DNA of 64,000 nucleotides from NCBI RefSeq assembly GCF_017498545.1, contig NZ_CP071793.1, positions 6,957,001 to 7,021,000 on the forward strand, written 5' to 3'. This document shows, piece after piece, positions 41,826 through 53,084 of this stretch. The position numbers were made by a program, and so were the translations under genes. This DNA comes from Sulfidibacter corallicola. GTDB taxonomy: Bacteria > Acidobacteriota > Holophagae > Acanthopleuribacterales > Acanthopleuribacteraceae. Numbering within the stretch: position 1 is the stretch's first letter; every line of letters starts with the position of its first letter. The notes under the pieces were generated by a model. The model saw only the letters and a list, made by a program, of their open reading frames with translations, was not told the DNA's origin and made no database searches.

Positions 41826-42608
41826 TTATTTTTTGGTGTCGATCGGTGCGAATTCTCGAGTGCCGAGCGTCTCGATCCACGCCTTCGCCAGGTCCAGGCA
41901 AAGCGCCCGGTCGGCGACTCTTTCAATGGGAACAGCGCCAATGACGGCATTCGTGGCGACGGCCGCCTTACAGCGGGAAAGCGTGTTCAGCGAGATGGTG
42001 TCTTCCCGAACCTGCGCGCATTCCATGACCCAGCTTCGCGCGATGCCCGGCAGCAGTCCCTGCCGCGTCGCAGGCGTCACCCAGGCTTCGTCGATCATGA
42101 AAAAGAGGTTGTGGGTGCTCGTTTCGAGAATGCAATCCCCAGCGTCCACGATCAAGCCGTCGTGACAATCTGCGGCACGAGCCTGGTCGAAGACCCACTG
42201 GTACCCGAGGCGGGAACCGGTTTTATAACATCGCCACGCGTCGTTGACCCCGAATCTGCGGGAACTCAGATGGAGGTGGAGCGGCTGCGGTTCGACGGGT
42301 TGGTAAGGCCGCGTGGTGACGAACAGTTCCGTGCCGTCGGCGCTTCCGTTGGACCAACGCCCACCGGTTTTGGCCAGGGTCACCCGTGCGATGCGATCCT
42401 GTCCCAATGCCAGGTGTGCCGCCAGCCGATCGAAGAACCGTTTACGGCTGGGAGGCTCCAGCGACAGGGCCGCCGCTCCCTGGACCAGGCGCTCGAAGTG
42501 GGCGTCGGCACGCCAGAGCTTCAGGCCTCGCGCCCACATCGTTTCGAACAAGCTGTAGCCGTAGAGGGCGTAATCCTCGAAGGCGCCCACCGGCTTCGGC
42601 TCAGCCAT
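41826..42608 (-). CDS. Class IV PLP aminotransferase (aminodeoxychorismate lyase-like)
   Basis: ATG 42608 overlaps the end of hpt by 8 bases and gives 260 residues; the frame extends upstream but only as a shadow of hpt. Family blocks: GYSLFETMWARG near the N terminus, HFERLVQGAAAL, the PLP Lys in CYKTGSRLGY, the cofactor-binding ETSTHNLFFM, and QGLLPGIAR. Size and motifs fit PabC (forms p-aminobenzoate for folate) or a D-amino acid/branched-chain aminotransferase. The presence of folK in the window gives weak support for PabC. Coupled translation with hpt is likely. Confidence 0.82.
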   Translation of the reverse strand: MAEPKPVGAFEDYALYGYSLFETMWARGLKLWRADAHFERLVQGAAALSLEPPSRKRFFDRLAAHLALGQDRIARVTLAKTGGRWSNGSADGTELFVTTRPYQPVEPQPLHLHLSSRRFGVNDAWRCYKTGSRLGYQWVFDQARAADCHDGLIVDAGDCILETSTHNLFFMIDEAWVTPATRQGLLPGIARSWVMECAQVREDTISLNTLSRCKAAVATNAVIGAVPIERVADRALCLDLAKAWIETLGTREFAPIDTKK

Positions 42609-43131
42609 TCGGGTCGAGGACACTGATGTAGGGCAGGTTGCGGTAGTACTCGTCGAAATCGAGTCCGTAACCCACCACGAACTTGTCGGGAATGCTGAAG
42701 CCGCGATAGGCGATGTCGATTTCCTCGACACGGCGGCTCGGCTTGTCCAGCAGGGTACAGACCTTCAGGCTGTTGGGATGGCGCACCGTCAACAGTTCCA
42801 AGGTCTTGTGGAGTGTGCGACCCGTATCCACGATGTCCTCGATGATCAGGACGTCCTTGCCGGCGATATCGATGTCGAGATCCTGGAGGATCTTGACGCT
42901 TCCGGATGACTCGGTGTTCGATCCATAGCTGGAGGCACGCATGACGTCCACGCGAATCGGTACCTTGATGTGGCGTACCAGATCGGCGCAAAAAATGATG
43001 GAGCCTTTCAACAGGCAAACGCCGAAGATATCGCGACCCGCGTAGTCCGCGTTGATTTCGGCACCCAACTCCGCCACTCGGCTATTGATTTGAGACTCGT
43101 CGAACAGAATATCGGTGATCTTACCGCGCAT
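42601..43131 (-). CDS. hpt: Hypoxanthine phosphoribosyltransferase
   Basis: A 176-residue type I PRTase. The PRPP loop IIEDIVDTGRTL (about 100-111), the N-terminal KG stretch VCLLKGSIIFCADL with the flexible SSYGSNTESSG loop, and the purine-binding KFVVGYGLDFDEYYRNLPY are all present. It salvages hypoxanthine and guanine with PRPP. GGAG lies 7 nt before the ATG. The downstream aminotransferase gene overlaps it. Confidence 0.95.
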   Translation of the reverse strand: MRGKITDILFDESQINSRVAELGAEINADYAGRDIFGVCLLKGSIIFCADLVRHIKVPIRVDVMRASSYGSNTESSGSVKILQDLDIDIAGKDVLIIEDIVDTGRTLHKTLELLTVRHPNSLKVCTLLDKPSRRVEEIDIAYRGFSIPDKFVVGYGLDFDEYYRNLPYISVLDPNG

Positions 43132-43213
43132 GGTTCATCTCCCGTGAAGTTTCGAAACCGTCTCGACCGGCTGGTGCCGGCAGTGGTTCGACATTCGCTG
43201 GTTTCGTTCCCGC

Positions 43214-43681
43214 TCAGAAAAAGGAGCACTGCTCGGCGTTGGGATCACTCTCGCAGCGGTCCAGGTCGGGAATGCCGGCCAGCATGAAAATCAGCGGGTT
43301 CCACACTTCGGGATCCAGATTGAACATGGTTCCGAGCCGGTGGCGATCCGAACATTGACGCAGGATGGTGACCATGCCGGCGTGGTTGAGGATCGAAAGA
43401 AAACCAAGCGTGGGTTCGACGGGAATCCCCGGCGTTTCATGCGTTTTCTGGAAGAGAAGAATGAGGTAGGGCAGGCGGGTGACCACCTGGGCGAGATCCT
43501 CTTCCGGCATATCGGACGACAACACTTCCAAAGTGCGCGCGATGGTCTCGGGGTCTTCGATGATGACCCAATGATATTCGCCGGGATCTATGTCGATGTA
43601 GCGGTTGAATTGAGTGATGGCGCGCTGCACCAAGCCTTTCAGACTGGTGTTGAGGCGAACGAATTGAAGTTGTTGTCCCAT
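43214..43681 (-). CDS. Conserved-looking hypothetical cytoplasmic protein
   Basis: A 155-residue protein with a good ribosome-binding site (GGAG, 8 nt). It is a mixed alpha/beta sequence with no signal peptide or TM, and ends with two Cys residues (RCESDPNAEQCSFF). I do not recognise a family. It lies upstream of hpt on the same strand with a gap of 82 bp, so co-transcription is possible. Confidence 0.65.
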   Translation of the reverse strand: MGQQLQFVRLNTSLKGLVQRAITQFNRYIDIDPGEYHWVIIEDPETIARTLEVLSSDMPEEDLAQVVTRLPYLILLFQKTHETPGIPVEPTLGFLSILNHAGMVTILRQCSDRHRLGTMFNLDPEVWNPLIFMLAGIPDLDRCESDPNAEQCSFF

Positions 43682-44024
43682 TCGTGTAACTCCGATGTTA
43701 TCAATCGGTTTCCCTATTCGGGTGGAATCATCCCACGGACGCTTAACTTATACTATACGCCGCCCCTGCCCGCAACCTTGCTGATGCGAAACGCGGAACC
43801 CGGGGTTCGAGGGTGCCGGTTCGTGGAGCGCCCGGTCGAAGTGCTCGCCGGGCGAGGGGTGCTCGTTCGGCTGGTTTTACGGGCCGCACCGTGTGGATCT
43901 GACGTCGGAAGTGTGCCGCGTCGAGAACAAAGGTGACCTGAATAAAAAAACCGACCGAAGGGTAAATCCCGCCGGTCGGTGTCAGGGGTCGCTTGTTGCC
44001 TTTGCCACTCACCACATGTGACCC
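43682..44024. other. Intergenic region with a terminator
   Basis: A 343-bp gap between same-strand genes. Apart from the terminator at 43944-43980 no feature is clear; an upstream promoter for the 155-residue protein is expected but not identified. Confidence 0.35.
43944..43980 (-). terminator. Rho-independent terminator of the sigma/anti-sigma operon
   Basis: On the minus strand ACCGACCG (from 43980) pairs with CGGTCGGT over a 15-nt loop and is followed by T7 (A run 43944-43950). Confidence 0.8.
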
Positions 44025-44528
44025 TCAATTGCGAAATCGCTGCCGCCCCCCCGGGCGTTGGCGCCGGGGACCCTGTTGTAATTCGCGGGCCTGTCTCTGA
44101 ACCTTCTTCTGGAACTTCACATAGAACTTGAAGAACTGAAGTGACTCGTCGGGTGTCAGTTTCTCGCGGATCTTTCGGTACATGTCCAATTCGTTGTCGT
44201 GAAGGTCCTGCTTGACCGCCATGTACTGGTCGAGCAACTCGTTGGGATCGCCCTCGCCGATGTTGACCCGCATGTTGAGTTTTCTCTGTTTTTGTCGGAG
44301 TTCGATCTGGCGGGCTTCGAACTCGTCGAGGATTTCGTTGACCTCGAGCAGTTTTTCATCCGAGAGGTCGAGGCTCTTGCGCGACTCGGCCAGGCGAATG
44401 AAGCGAAGCGTTTCGCGAATCTCGTTCACGCGGGGGTTGTCCTGGGCCGAGGCTGCGGCCCCGGCGAAGGTGAGCGACACGAGAATGGCGAGCCCCACCG
44501 TCTTGACGATCCGAACGAGTTGCAACAT
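44025..44528 (-). CDS. Periplasmic helical protein, Spy/CpxP-like
   Basis: A 167-residue protein with a signal peptide (residues 1-29, cleaved near ASAQ). The mature part is all-helical: IRLAESRKSLDLSDEKLLEVNEILDEFEARQIELRQKQRKL and a KIREKLTPDESLQFFKFY segment resembling the LTPEQ..kf blocks of Spy/CpxP/ZraP-like stress proteins. The tail is Arg/Gln-rich. It is the last gene of an operon with an ECF sigma factor and its membrane anti-sigma, so it may be an envelope-stress sensor or target. Only 3 nt separate it from the anti-sigma gene. Confidence 0.78.
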   Translation of the reverse strand: MLQLVRIVKTVGLAILVSLTFAGAAASAQDNPRVNEIRETLRFIRLAESRKSLDLSDEKLLEVNEILDEFEARQIELRQKQRKLNMRVNIGEGDPNELLDQYMAVKQDLHDNELDMYRKIREKLTPDESLQFFKFYVKFQKKVQRQARELQQGPRRQRPGGRQRFRN

Positions 44529-44531
44529 AGA

Positions 44532-45056
44532 CTATCCTTTCTGATCCCACATGGACTTGAGTTCTTCGCCGTCGAAGCTGTCGGGTTCGAAGTAGAGGTC
44601 GATGGCCTCGCTCTCGGTGCCGAATTCGTCGATGAGTTCCAGGTCCCACTCATCGGTGAAGGCATCCTGGGACGTGAGGTCTCCCAGTGTCGCGTCGTCG
44701 TAGAGTTGAACCAGGAACTGGAGGTCCACCTGGTTCATCGAGGCCAGGCTCGGTGAATCGTAGGCTTGTTGGGGACGCAGGGTCAGAAACGCCACCAACA
44801 GGATCAGGGCTACGGCACCGGACATCCAGATGGGTGCGCGCAACCATTTGTGCCACCAAGCGGTTTGCCGGCGCGTTTGTTCTTCGGCCAATCGGTTCTG
44901 CAACCGGTGATTGAACTGGTTCCAGTAGTCCGGTCCGGGGTCCGGCACGTCCAGCTCGGAGATTTCTTCCAATAGATTCACGAGTTCGCGATCGTCGGCG
45001 TGTTGCGGCGGGCGCGTGGGATCGTCCAGATAGGCCTCGATTGCTTTCTTGTCCAT
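44532..45056 (-). CDS. Putative membrane anti-sigma factor
   Basis: A 174-residue protein with a cytoplasmic N-terminal part (1-88; acidic and helical, LLEEISELDVPDPGPDYWNQFNHRL), one TM segment (about 92-112, WMSGAVALILLVAFLTL) and an acidic extracytoplasmic tail. No HxxxCxxC zinc motif is present. The gene order sigma then single-TM protein, 10 bp apart, and the size match ECF anti-sigma factors. Activity is inferred from context. Confidence 0.82.
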   Translation of the reverse strand: MDKKAIEAYLDDPTRPPQHADDRELVNLLEEISELDVPDPGPDYWNQFNHRLQNRLAEEQTRRQTAWWHKWLRAPIWMSGAVALILLVAFLTLRPQQAYDSPSLASMNQVDLQFLVQLYDDATLGDLTSQDAFTDEWDLELIDEFGTESEAIDLYFEPDSFDGEELKSMWDQKG

Positions 45057-45066
45057 AAATCGCTCC

Positions 45067-45603
45067 TCAGTTCATCCACGCGCGAAGCTTTTTCAGCGCA
45101 TTGAACACATTGGCCTTGACCGTGCCTACCGAGCACTTCATGATCGTCGCGACTTCTTCACATGTTAAATCTTGGAAGGTTTTCAATAAAAGGGTTTCCT
45201 TCTGTTTGGGCGGCAGTTTGTTGATGGCTTCGTAGAGATCGCGTTTGCGTTCGTCGAAAATGAGCCCTTCTTCGTAACCGGGTGGGTGGATCTGCTCGTG
45301 ATCCTCTACCTGATCGCCGCTGTCCTTGGTGATGCGGCCGCTGCGCGTCATGTTGATGCTGAGATTGGTGCAGATTTTGAGAAGCCAGGTCTTGAGAGAG
45401 GCTTCCTGGCGAAAGGTGCCCAGGTTCTTGAATGCCCGAATGAAGGTTTCCTGGGTGAGATCGTCGGCTTCCGCGTGGTTACGGGTAAAGCGGTAGGCGA
45501 TGGCGTAGACCTGTTTGCGATATTTCATCGTGATTTGGGCGAATGCGGCCTCTTCTCCGGCCAAAAAGCGTTCGATCAGGGCCGCATCTTCGGACTTATT
45601 CAT
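45067..45603 (-). CDS. ECF-family RNA polymerase sigma factor
   Basis: ATG 45603 gives 178 residues; the longer frame (to 45696) adds 31 residues with no family match. Region 2 (about 10-75) shows FAQITMKYRKQVYAIAYRFTRN and DLTQETFIRAFKNL; region 4 (about 118-175) shows LPPKQKETLLLKTFQDLTCEEVATIMKCSVGTVKANVFNALKKL, an intact HTH. It directs RNA polymerase to stress-type promoters, held by the downstream anti-sigma. It is probably autoregulated, but no AAC-type -35 was confidently located. Confidence 0.94.
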   Translation of the reverse strand: MNKSEDAALIERFLAGEEAAFAQITMKYRKQVYAIAYRFTRNHAEADDLTQETFIRAFKNLGTFRQEASLKTWLLKICTNLSINMTRSGRITKDSGDQVEDHEQIHPPGYEEGLIFDERKRDLYEAINKLPPKQKETLLLKTFQDLTCEEVATIMKCSVGTVKANVFNALKKLRAWMN

Positions 45604-45947
45604 CACCTGATTTGTCACGAATGTTCCTTGGTCCGCCAGAGTAATCAATGTTCCTGCCTCGCAATCCTGTGGTAGACCAGCTACTTGCCGGTTCAACTGA
45701 GCTCAATTGCGGGGACCGATGAATTCCGGATTGGGTTTAAAGGAAGATTGAAAAAATTATACTCGGGATGGGGTTGCCTTGCGCGAAGTGATTTGGATCA
45801 CCGGAGCGGGCTCGTGAGGGCGGCCCAGGAGGAGCCGCTCGGCTTTACCCCCGCGCGGCTCCATGTTACAACCTCCAGGAGCCGAGGCCCTTGAGATTCG
45901 CCGGCAGCGCGGTATCTGGAAGGGCTCGAGTGGGTTGAAGGAGCCGG
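45604..45947. other. Divergent intergenic region upstream of the sigma operon
   Basis: A 344-bp gap that must carry the sigma operon promoter on the minus strand. I see no gene and no confident promoter boxes. Confidence 0.35.
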
Positions 45948-46499
45948 ATGATGGGACGATGGATTCCTCTGATTTTCTTTAGCTGGAGCGCATGCGGCAT
46001 CGAGGTCGGTGCGGACGGCGAAGGCGACGCCTACATCGCCCGAGTCCGCGAGAGCTTCCTCGCTTTCAACCCGCGTGCCGAACTGGGATTGGTCCTGCGC
46101 GGCTACCCTTGGTTCGAGAAGCGCACCTGGTCCTTCGCAACCGAGAACGGCGTGCCCACCGTGACGTTCGTGGGTGTGGTCGATGACGCCAAGGCCGTCG
46201 CCGATTTCGAGGCGCGCAACAAGTATCGTTGGCGCGATGCCTTCAAGTCGATGCAACTACAGGCCGCCTATCCGTTGACGCGGGACAAGCGGAAGTTGAG
46301 CTTCGCGATTCATTTCGCGTTCGAGGACGACGCCCGAAACTTCAAGATTGCGGGCGGCACCCTGGGTGTCCAACGCGAGTCCGATGGCGTTTGGGTCTAC
46401 GAAACGCTGGAGCAGCGCGAGTTGGACGCCCTGATCGAAGGACTCTTCGGGCGCCAGGACCCCTACCTGATTTTGGTTCGAGGCCTACCCTATAAATAG
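45948..46499 (+). CDS. Hypothetical exported protein
   Basis: A 183-residue protein, GGAG 4 nt before the first of two ATGs. The N terminus is hydrophobic (WIPLIFFSWSACG) and could be a signal peptide or, less well, a lipoprotein signal ending at Cys. The rest is alpha/beta, with no Cys or metal motif. No family recognised. It is convergent with bioA, whose stop lies 10 bp away. Confidence 0.7.
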   Translation: MMGRWIPLIFFSWSACGIEVGADGEGDAYIARVRESFLAFNPRAELGLVLRGYPWFEKRTWSFATENGVPTVTFVGVVDDAKAVADFEARNKYRWRDAFKSMQLQAAYPLTRDKRKLSFAIHFAFEDDARNFKIAGGTLGVQRESDGVWVYETLEQRELDALIEGLFGRQDPYLILVRGLPYK

Positions 46500-46509
46500 G
46501 CGTGCCGTG

Positions 46510-47808
46510 CTAGGCGCATGATTCGCCGATCACCCGGGCGATGGCCGACGTCAGGGTGGCGACCTGATCGGATTGCATGATGTAGGGCGGCATGACGTAG
46601 ATCAGCTTGCCGAAGGGGCGGACCCAAACCCCGGCCTCGACGAATTTCGGTTGGATGTGGACCATGTCCACGGGCGCCTCCAGCTCCACCACGCCGATCG
46701 CACCGAGCACGCGGACATCGGCCACGCCTGGCAACGCGGCACAGGGCGCCAGTCCGAGGCGCAGGTCCGCTTCCAGATCGGCGATGCGCTCCTGCCAGGG
46801 TGATTCGCGCAGAAGCGAGATACTGGCCGCGGCCACGGCGCAGGCGAGGGGATTGGCCATGTAGGTGGGGCCGTGCATCAACGGACCGCGAGCGGAAATC
46901 GTGTCCGCGACGTCCGCGGTCGTCAAGGTGGCCGCCAGGGTCATGTAACCCGCCGACAGCGTTTTGCCGAGGCACATGATATCGGGTGTGATGCCGGCGT
47001 GCTCGCAGCCGAACATTTTGCCGGTGCGACCCAGGCCGGTGGCGATTTCGTCCAGGATCAACAGAACCTGGTGGGTATCGCACAGACGCCGCAATTCACG
47101 GAGGTACTGCGAATGGTAGAACCGCATCCCGCCGGTGCCCTGAACGATCGGTTCCAGGATGACCGCCGCGATTTCGTCGGCGTGGGCGCTCAGGAGCTCT
47201 TCCAGCGCGCGAATGTCCTCGGGATCCCAGGTCGCGTTGAAGCCACAGCGAGGTGCCGGTGCGAAAAAGTGTCGGGGCAACATGGGCGAAAACCATTCGT
47301 GCATGCCGTTGACCGGGTCGCAGACCGCCATGGCGCCGAAGGTGTCGCCGTGATAGCCGCCGCGCACCGTGAGCAGCCGGTGCTTTTCGGGGAAACCGCG
47401 CGCGTGTTGGTATTGAAGCGCCATCTTGATCGCGACCTCCACCGAAACGGACCCGCTGTCGGCAAAAAAGACGCGTTCGATGGAGTCCGGGGTGATGTCC
47501 ACCAGCGCTTCGGCCAGGTTGATCGCCGGTTCGTGGGTCAACCCGCCGAACATCACGTGGGCCATGCGGTCGATTTGGGCGTGGGCCGCCTCGTTCAGGC
47601 GCGGATGATTGTACCCGTGGATCACCGACCACCAGGAGGCCATGCCGTCGATGATGCGACGCCCGTCCGCGAGGGTCAGGTAGACCCCGTCGGCGCCCAC
47701 GATCGGAAATACCTCGGGTCCCTTCCCGAAAGCCGTGTAGGGGTGCCAAATGTGGGCGCGATCCCATTCGATTTTTTGCTGCCAGGTCGTCGTCGTGAGT
47801 TGGGCCAA
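46510..47808 (-). CDS. bioA: Adenosylmethionine-8-amino-7-oxononanoate aminotransferase
   Basis: The start is taken as TTG 47808 because GGAGG lies 7 nt upstream; the ATG 28 codons earlier has no such site and adds non-family sequence. The result is 432 residues, normal for BioA. Family blocks: HIWHPYTAF, GMASWWSVIHGYNHP, MFGGLTHEPA, the PLP region with ILDEIATGLGRTG, the Lys in CLGKTLSAGYM and HGPTYMANPLACA. It transfers the amino group of SAM to KAPA in biotin synthesis. No other bio genes are nearby. Confidence 0.94.
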   Translation of the reverse strand: MAQLTTTTWQQKIEWDRAHIWHPYTAFGKGPEVFPIVGADGVYLTLADGRRIIDGMASWWSVIHGYNHPRLNEAAHAQIDRMAHVMFGGLTHEPAINLAEALVDITPDSIERVFFADSGSVSVEVAIKMALQYQHARGFPEKHRLLTVRGGYHGDTFGAMAVCDPVNGMHEWFSPMLPRHFFAPAPRCGFNATWDPEDIRALEELLSAHADEIAAVILEPIVQGTGGMRFYHSQYLRELRRLCDTHQVLLILDEIATGLGRTGKMFGCEHAGITPDIMCLGKTLSAGYMTLAATLTTADVADTISARGPLMHGPTYMANPLACAVAAASISLLRESPWQERIADLEADLRLGLAPCAALPGVADVRVLGAIGVVELEAPVDMVHIQPKFVEAGVWVRPFGKLIYVMPPYIMQSDQVATLTSAIARVIGESCA

Positions 47809-48124
47809 CGGGTGCCTCCAAAATCCGCCGAATCGGCGTGTTCCGTGGTGCGGTGCTGCTTCGTGAGGACTTCGTGGTTTCCACGACCCCACATGAACGC
47901 GTCATTGTAACGCGGTCGGGCCCTTCGGGTAAGAGGTCAGGAGCCGTCACGGTGCCGTGCTCCGGGGTGAAAGGACCCTCGCACCACTTTTCCTTTGACG
48001 GTGAAAAATTGGCAAAAGAAAGATAAACTGGAGTGCGGTACCCCCCCGCAGCGACCCGGCTACCCCCGCCGAGTTGGGACGCACTTTTCAACCCCCCAAA
48101 TGTGCTTGTCAGGAGGTAGAACCT
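47809..48124. promoter_or_regulatory. bioA-metH divergent region with a possible structured metH leader
   Basis: A 316-bp divergent region. Close to metH, AGTGCG (48032-48037) is complementary to CGCACT (48080-48085), and AACT (48026-48029) to AGTT (48072-48075) in a crossing arrangement, so a pseudoknotted leader is possible. The layout recalls SAH-type riboswitches but the conserved bases of that class are not clearly matched. AGGAGG at 48111-48116 is the metH ribosome-binding site. Confidence 0.4.
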
Positions 48125-51835
<3,711 letters not shown>

Positions 51836-51846
51836 ACCTCGCAACA

Positions 51847-51876
51847 TGCCGCCCGGGATGACCTGCTCGGGCGGCA
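51847..51876 (+). terminator. Hairpin after metH
   Basis: TGCCGCCCG (51847-51855) pairs perfectly with CGGGCGGCA (51868-51876), 11 bp past the metH stop. There is no T run. Confidence 0.5.
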
Positions 51877-51935
51877 CGTCCATCGTCCTACCGAAGTGCC
51901 CGTCCGGCCCACACACGAGGGGATAGCGGTTCCAT

Positions 51936-51969
51936 AAAAAAAGCCGGATCGCGAATCGTGATCCGGCTT
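51936..51969 (-). terminator. Rho-independent terminator of flagellin
   Basis: On the minus strand AAGCCGGATC pairs with GATCCGGCTT and is followed by T7 (A run 51936-51942), about 105 bp beyond the flagellin stop. Confidence 0.88.
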
Positions 51970-52073
51970 CGTCCGTGGCGGTACGCTAGGAGGAAATGAT
52001 CAAGCGGTGTTGCCAACGGGTGCCCGTGTAGGGATGTTGATTTTGGCCAGGCAGATCATTCGGAATCGAAAGA

Positions 52074-52880
52074 TCAAGCGAGTAACGAAGTAATGGTTTG
52101 GGCGTTGAGCTGGTTGCCTTGGGCGATGGCCGAAACGCCCGATTCCGCAAGGATTCTGAACTTGGTGAGGTTGACGACCTCTTCCGCGACATCGGCGTCG
52201 GCGATTTGGCTTTCCGCTTCCTGGGTGCTGATGACGCGTGCCTGAATGGCTTCGATGGTGGACGTCAGCCGTTGCTGGGTGGCCCCGATTTCACCGCGCG
52301 AAGAGGAAAGTTGACTGATGGCACCCTGGATTTGGTCCAGTGCGTTCGATGCGTCCGTCGCGGTGCTCAGGTTGGCCCCTGCCAGGCCCAGGTCGGCCGT
52401 GCTGAGGTTGTCCACATTGACATCGACCAGCTCGCTGTCGGATTCGCCCGTGCGTGCGCTGAAACTGCCGCCGAAAATGGCCTCTCCGTCGAAGTTCGTG
52501 TTCTGGCCCAGGGAGTCCAGTTGCCCGAAGATTTCCTGGAGTTCCGCATTCAGTGCGTCGCGCCCGGCCGCCGAGGTGGTGCCCGATGCCGCCTGAAGGG
52601 CGATTTCACCGGCCCTTTCAAGCAGGCCGCCGGCGTCTCCCAGGGTCTGGTCGGCGATTTGGGTGATCCCGAACGCCGTGCTGGCGTTGCGTTGCCCTTG
52701 ATTGAGCACGCGAATGTCGGCGCGCAAGTTGTTGGATATCTGAAGGCCGGCGGCATCGTCGGATGCTTGGTTGATGCGTCGCCCCGTGGCAAGGCGTTCG
52801 AGTGTTCTGCGAATGTTTTCCTGTGCCTGGTTCAAACGACTCGTAGAGCCTATGTTCGAGTTCCCCGAAATACCGGCCAT
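52074..52880 (-). CDS. fliC: Flagellin
   Basis: A 268-residue filament protein with the D0/D1 helices at both ends: N-terminal TLERLATGRRINQASDDAAGLQISNNLRADIR, and C-terminal EEVVNLTKFRILAESGVSAIAQGNQLNAQTITSLL. The central variable part (about 130-175) is minimal, so D2/D3 domains are absent. GGAGG lies 8 nt before the ATG. No sigma-28 (TAAA-N15-GCCGATAA) or sigma-54 promoter was confidently seen on the minus strand upstream. No chaperone or cap genes flank it. Confidence 0.95.
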   Translation of the reverse strand: MAGISGNSNIGSTSRLNQAQENIRRTLERLATGRRINQASDDAAGLQISNNLRADIRVLNQGQRNASTAFGITQIADQTLGDAGGLLERAGEIALQAASGTTSAAGRDALNAELQEIFGQLDSLGQNTNFDGEAIFGGSFSARTGESDSELVDVNVDNLSTADLGLAGANLSTATDASNALDQIQGAISQLSSSRGEIGATQQRLTSTIEAIQARVISTQEAESQIADADVAEEVVNLTKFRILAESGVSAIAQGNQLNAQTITSLLA

Positions 52881-53084
52881 TCAGAATGCCTCCGTGAAAT
52901 TTTTCCTGTTACCCAATATAAGGGAGAGGCGCATGCCGATCAACCCATCTCGCAGTCATCGTGAGTAAAGCGACAATGGGTCAATAAGCCATAAAAAGGA
53001 CTTAAGTGGATCGAGTGTTGGTAGTCTCGCCTAAACCCTTCGCGATGCTGGGGGTTGTGTGATGGCTGTCACGCTTTGTCGGAA

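Noticed and set aside
47809..48124. Cobalamin riboswitch before metH
   Set aside because: No B12-box-like conserved segment was seen in the leader.
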